The position numbers and the translations under genes are program-made. A stretch of 64,000 nt of DNA from Dawidia cretensis. GTDB lineage: Bacteria; Bacteroidota; Bacteroidia; Cytophagales; Cyclobacteriaceae. Of the stretch, positions 60,816 to 64,000 are shown in pieces. Position 1 is the stretch's first letter, and the number at the start of each line of letters is the position of its first letter. The stretch spans positions 1 to 64,000 of the forward strand of contig NZ_JAHESE010000004.1 in NCBI RefSeq assembly GCF_018598175.1. The letters are read 5' to 3'. The notes below the pieces were generated by a model that had not been told where the DNA came from, did not search any database, and was given only the letters and a program-made list of their open reading frames with translations.

Positions 60816-61661
60816 ATGATGCAACAACAGGCGGGAAAAAAGGATGGGGAAGATTTGTTTATATACAACTATGTTTCCGAAAAGCAGGTAGGTAGAAGCA
60901 AGATATTTCTTCAACACAATCTTATAACGCTATTGGAGCAGGGTGAAAAAGTAGTGCATTACGCTAACAGCGCCACCATTATTAAAGACACGCAGTTCGC
61001 ATTGCTTTCTGCTGGAAATTGTTTGATGACAGAAAAGCTTCCTGTCGACAATCACTATCGCAGCACCATGCTGTTTTTCGATAATACAGAGCTGACGAAG
61101 TTCTTTGTGAAGTATACGACGATTATCGACAAGCTCGCGTCCACTGCGCATAAATATGAAAAACCATTCCTCGTCTTTGAGAAAGACGAGTTTGTCAGAA
61201 ACTACATAACATCTCTCCAATTTATTCAACCTAAGACTTCTTTTTCAGACAAGCGGGTAGAATTAAAATTTGAAGAGCTCATGCTTTACCTGGTCGAAAA
61301 ATATCCGGGTGAAATGCTGTCGTTTCAAGCCAGAAACCGGAAAGAATACTCGGACCTGGAAGTGAGAAAAGCAGTAGAACAAAACATCACCGGTAACCTG
61401 ACATTGGAAGAGCTGGCCTTTTTGTGTAACACAAGCGTCTCGACGTTTAAACGAAGGTTTCTGAAACTCTACAACGTTGCGCCGCGCCAATACTTTCTGC
61501 TGCGCAAAATGGAAATAGCAACATCGTTGTTATTACAAAATGAAAACCCCAGCGAAGTCTTTTACAAAGTGGGGTTCGAAAATCACTCCAGTTTTTCACA
61601 ATCGTTCAAACAGGTATACGGCATCAGTCCGAAACAATATCAGCAGCAAAAGTTGAGCTGA
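60816..61661 (+). CDS. AraC family transcriptional regulator
   Basis: A 281-residue regulator. The first 175 residues form an AraC-type ligand-binding half without an obvious cupin motif (VVHYANSATIIKDTQFALLS). The C-terminal double HTH reads TLEELAFLCNTSVSTFKRRF and PSEVFYKVGFENHSSFSQSF then KQVYGISPKQYQQQ. ATG 60816 or 60819 may start it. It stands alone between terminators; its targets are unknown. Confidence 0.92.
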   Translation: MMQQQAGKKDGEDLFIYNYVSEKQVGRSKIFLQHNLITLLEQGEKVVHYANSATIIKDTQFALLSAGNCLMTEKLPVDNHYRSTMLFFDNTELTKFFVKYTTIIDKLASTAHKYEKPFLVFEKDEFVRNYITSLQFIQPKTSFSDKRVELKFEELMLYLVEKYPGEMLSFQARNRKEYSDLEVRKAVEQNITGNLTLEELAFLCNTSVSTFKRRFLKLYNVAPRQYFLLRKMEIATSLLLQNENPSEVFYKVGFENHSSFSQSFKQVYGISPKQYQQQKLS

Positions 61662-61720
61662 TTCCGATAGCCACTGCCCGATCAGCAACAGGATCGCAGT
61701 TCGAGGTATTCGCATAATTG

Positions 61721-61753
61721 TTAAAGCCATCCGATAATATCGGATGGCTTTAA
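61721..61753. terminator. Bidirectional terminator, 15-bp perfect stem
   Basis: TTAAAGCCATCCGAT (61721-61735) pairs with ATCGGATGGCTTTAA (61739-61753), loop AAT. It lies between convergent AraC and DUF4142 genes. Confidence 0.85.
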
Positions 61754-61789
61754 CTGGTATATTACAGAACTCAAAAGGACTACGTAGAT

Positions 61790-62329
61790 TCAGTCCGGAT
61801 TCATGATGACGTCTATCCGTGCTTTTATTGCCTGGGCATCCGCCAGGTGATCTTCGAGATGCGGTAAGTATCGTGTCGCATAATCTTTCACATCCTCGTC
61901 GTCAGCATTGTCTCTGGCGTCCTCGAACAAGGCGATCGCCATCTCGTGATCCTTTACCTGGCTGTTGATATAGGCGGTATCGAACGAATACCCGCTCAGG
62001 TCGCGAAGATAGTCAAGCTTTTGCTTGTGTGCATCGTCCGGCTCGTCCGGGAGAGAATGGTTTTCGTCGTCGGCCAGGTCTTTCAAATCGTTCCACGCGG
62101 TAGTGTGTTCCGAGTCCATGTGTTCACCATAGTCTTGTACGGCGTCATCGTCGGCACGGGTGGAGGCCACTTTACCTGCTTCGATCTCTGCCAGATTTGC
62201 GTGAGCGGCGCTGGTCAGGAAATCGCGGTCGTAAGTCGACAGATTGTTATCATTGTCGTCGTCATCATTACATGCGGCAAAGGATAGCAGTGCGCACATG
62301 AACAGGGGGAAATACGGGATTGTTTTCAT
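61790..62329 (-). CDS. DUF4142 family lipoprotein (ferritin-like fold)
   Basis: A 179-residue lipoprotein. The signal peptide ends LLSFAAC, followed by NDDDDNDNN. The DUF4142 helical bundle has DRDFLTSAAHANLAEIEAGK, VQDYGEHMDSEHTTAWNDL and a final YATRYLPHLEDHLADAQAIK. Proteins of this family are periplasmic and have been tied to stress or metal handling, but no activity is established. The start at 62329 begins the signal peptide; 34 codons further upstream lack sense. Confidence 0.9.
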   Translation of the reverse strand: MKTIPYFPLFMCALLSFAACNDDDDNDNNLSTYDRDFLTSAAHANLAEIEAGKVASTRADDDAVQDYGEHMDSEHTTAWNDLKDLADDENHSLPDEPDDAHKQKLDYLRDLSGYSFDTAYINSQVKDHEMAIALFEDARDNADDEDVKDYATRYLPHLEDHLADAQAIKARIDVIMNPD

Positions 62330-62961
62330 ATCGATCTTTTGTTTGTTGTCGGTTCTCGATCCCGCGGCAACAAAGTCATGCCTGGAGTTTACAACGGCGA
62401 TTACAGGCAGGGCGAGGAATTGGTGCATCATTCATACTCCCCACTACCGCTGTGGAATTACATGGCGCGTGACCTCAGCGGTGATCCAACGTACTTTAGC
62501 GTATAATATATAATAATACCTGTAGACAAGAAACATGATTGGCCTGGTGAGCTCATTGCTTTGTATCCGTCTGATTCGTTGTGTAGGCCGCAATTCCATC
62601 TGCCTACTTATTTCTACAGATCATTCTAGGAACAGAGATAGGGCACATAGTTGTAATCGTATGGGTTAAGAATTTTGGCGCATTGGTATGGTTTTGTCTC
62701 GGAAATAATTTGGTAAAATAATTTAAGTACTCTCCTCAATAAAAAGGATATATAATGGGAGGACGTATGAGGTATATGATTTGCAAGAGGTATGTCAGGT
62801 GGGATTTGGTACAATCCGCTGGATCACTCCAAGTTTAATTTTTGCGCTACTGTCACATCCGGGAAATCCTGGATATTCATAAGGCCGTCATACAAGCGAT
62901 GTGTTTGGGAATAGAAGCGCTCGGTCTGATAAAAAGATAGATCACATAAACCCATGATTGT
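62330..62961. other. Intergenic region before manganese catalase
   Basis: About 630 AT-rich bases with only short meaningless frames. No RNA gene, clear hairpin or exact TAnnTTTG element was found in the last 100 bases before the catalase. Confidence 0.5.
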
Positions 62962-63960
62962 ATGTTTTACCATGTAAAAGATTTGCAGTTCAACGCCAGG
63001 GTGTCACGCCCGGATCCCTTTTTTGCTAACTTGTTGCTCCAGCAATTTGGCGGGCCAAACGGCGAGTTAAAAGCGGCGCTACAGTATTTTGTACAGGCTT
63101 TTGGAGCGAAGGATCCATATCCGGACAAATATGATATGTTAATGGATATTGCTACCGAAGAATTTAGCCATCTGGAGATCGTGGGTGCTACGATACAGAT
63201 GCTGCTTGCCGGCGTCAATGGCAAGCTCAAGGATGAAACTGAGGAGGCTGAGATCATGAAACTACTCGGGGGCAAAGCCGCGAAAGAAAGCGTCATCCAC
63301 GATGCGATGGTGAATCCACATTTTCTGGTAGAGAGCGCGGGCACTCCCATATTGACAGACAGCCGCGGTGTTCCCTTTAGCGGAACATACATCAATGCCA
63401 ATGGCGACTTGTCCGTGGACCTGCGATCAAACATGGGTGCGGAATCACGCGCGAAGATCGTTTATGAATACTTGATGAAGTTTACGGACGATCCTTACGT
63501 GAAAGAGACCCTTCGCTTTTTAATGACGCGTGAAGTAGCACATTTTCAAATGTTCGAGGCTGCTCTGGAAACTATTCAGCCGAATTTTCCGCCAGGTCAG
63601 CGGCAGGCCGACCCGCGCTACAGCAATACCTACTTCAATATGTCGAGTGGTGCCGAAGTGCGGGGACCCTGGAACGACGGGGTCAGCACGAAGCTGCAAG
63701 AGACATGGCAGTATATAGAAGATCCGATCGCACATGTGGCGGCAACGAGCGGCTTGGTCAATCAGCCCATCAATGGTACCGACCGGACCGCGGCATTGAT
63801 GGAAAAAATCGAGAAAGACCTGGCCCGTGAACGTAGCGAAGAGGTGTTGGCAGCCACGCCGGCCGGCGAAAATCAGTGGAGCGAATATACGCTCAGCGGA
63901 GAAATGAATGACGGAACACCTGGAGATGGTCGCGTTGGAAAAGGATCAAAAAAGTCTTAG
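62962..63960 (+). CDS. Manganese catalase family protein
   Basis: Non-haem catalase of 332 residues that dismutates hydrogen peroxide with a di-manganese site. The start MFYHVKDLQFNARVSRPDPF is characteristic. Metal ligands fit DIATEEFSHLEIVGATIQML (Glu-x-x-His) and LMTREVAHFQMFEAALETIQ (Glu-x-x-His). The last 50 residues are Gly/Glu-rich, as in other family members. It is likely cytoplasmic, as no signal peptide is present. Nothing downstream is visible beyond 40 bases of sequence. Confidence 0.95.
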   Translation: MFYHVKDLQFNARVSRPDPFFANLLLQQFGGPNGELKAALQYFVQAFGAKDPYPDKYDMLMDIATEEFSHLEIVGATIQMLLAGVNGKLKDETEEAEIMKLLGGKAAKESVIHDAMVNPHFLVESAGTPILTDSRGVPFSGTYINANGDLSVDLRSNMGAESRAKIVYEYLMKFTDDPYVKETLRFLMTREVAHFQMFEAALETIQPNFPPGQRQADPRYSNTYFNMSSGAEVRGPWNDGVSTKLQETWQYIEDPIAHVAATSGLVNQPINGTDRTAALMEKIEKDLARERSEEVLAATPAGENQWSEYTLSGEMNDGTPGDGRVGKGSKKS

Positions 63961-64000
63961 CGGTAAGGTTGAACAATCGGATCGGATCGTAGTCACGTAC

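Noticed and set aside
1-64000. Insertion sequences, prophage or integrative element genes
   Set aside because: No transposase, integrase, recombinase or phage structural motif was seen on either strand; only remnants of accessory genes.

Overview
The window reads as a chromosomal segment of a Bacteroidota bacterium, most likely of the Cytophagales type. The grounds are a SusC/SusD pair with a FecI-type sigma factor and FecR anti-sigma factor, LytTR and 7TM-DISM signalling proteins, YXWGXW/DUF6600 and DUF4142 proteins, many lipoproteins with an Asp-rich stretch after the lipobox Cys, and repeated matches to the Bacteroidota -7 promoter element TAnnTTTG. There is no integrase, transposase, CRISPR array or rRNA. 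One tRNA gene, tRNA-Ser(GGA), is present.

Layout. 0-3.1 kb: RND multidrug efflux adaptor and permease (cut by the window edge) with an AraC regulator. 3.3-6.9 kb: housekeeping genes (rhomboid, MaoC hydratase, TatD nuclease, asparaginase I). 6.9-10.1 kb: tRNA-Ser followed by a gene graveyard holding a broken TOTE-type primase fused to an unrelated fragment, an apparently intact zeta-toxin-like kinase with a 65-residue partner, a Crp/Fnr C-terminal stub and a frameshifted SnoaL-like gene. 10.2-15.0 kb: a redox/electrophile-type cluster (pirin, LLM flavin oxidoreductase, isochorismatase-like hydrolase) divergent from a Crp/Fnr-like regulator that precedes a tightly overlapping YjdI-GNAT-OsmC operon. 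15.1-17.6 kb: antiporter and pirin stubs, a lipoprotein, and a DUF2975/HTH pair. 17.9-21.4 kb: a MarR regulator, rifamycin phosphotransferase and nucleoside deaminase. 21.7-30.6 kb: AraC, a LytS/LytTR two-component pair, TlpA-like and YXWGXW proteins, and a divergent LysR/Old Yellow Enzyme pair. 30.7-38.2 kb: a PLP sulfur-amino-acid enzyme, two cell-wall enzymes, and an oxidative pentose phosphate operon rpiB-gnd-zwf-pgl. 38.3-44.0 kb: class A beta-lactamase plus a 2-hydroxyacid dehydrogenase, a 7TM-DISM histidine kinase and an HTTM membrane protein. 44.6-57.1 kb: a sigma/anti-sigma-controlled SusCD uptake locus with a catabolic set. 57.2-64 kb: M13 peptidase, PQQ-type sugar dehydrogenase, AraC regulator, DUF4142 protein and manganese catalase.

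The most interesting region is 44.6-57.1 kb. A SusC receptor with an STN signalling domain and a SusD lipoprotein are followed by a SelA/DgaE-like PLP lyase, a RidA deaminase, an amidohydrolase, an RraA-type aldolase and a bile-acid-family symporter. All four enzymes appear to carry N-terminal export signals (two Tat-like, two Sec). This suggests that an N-acylated amino(-sugar) acid is degraded in the periplasm and that only the acidic product is imported. That pathway is inferred from gene order and families; it has not been demonstrated.

All calls rest on reading the sequence. No database search was run, so family names come from recognised motifs, and GC or codon remarks are impressions rather than measurements.
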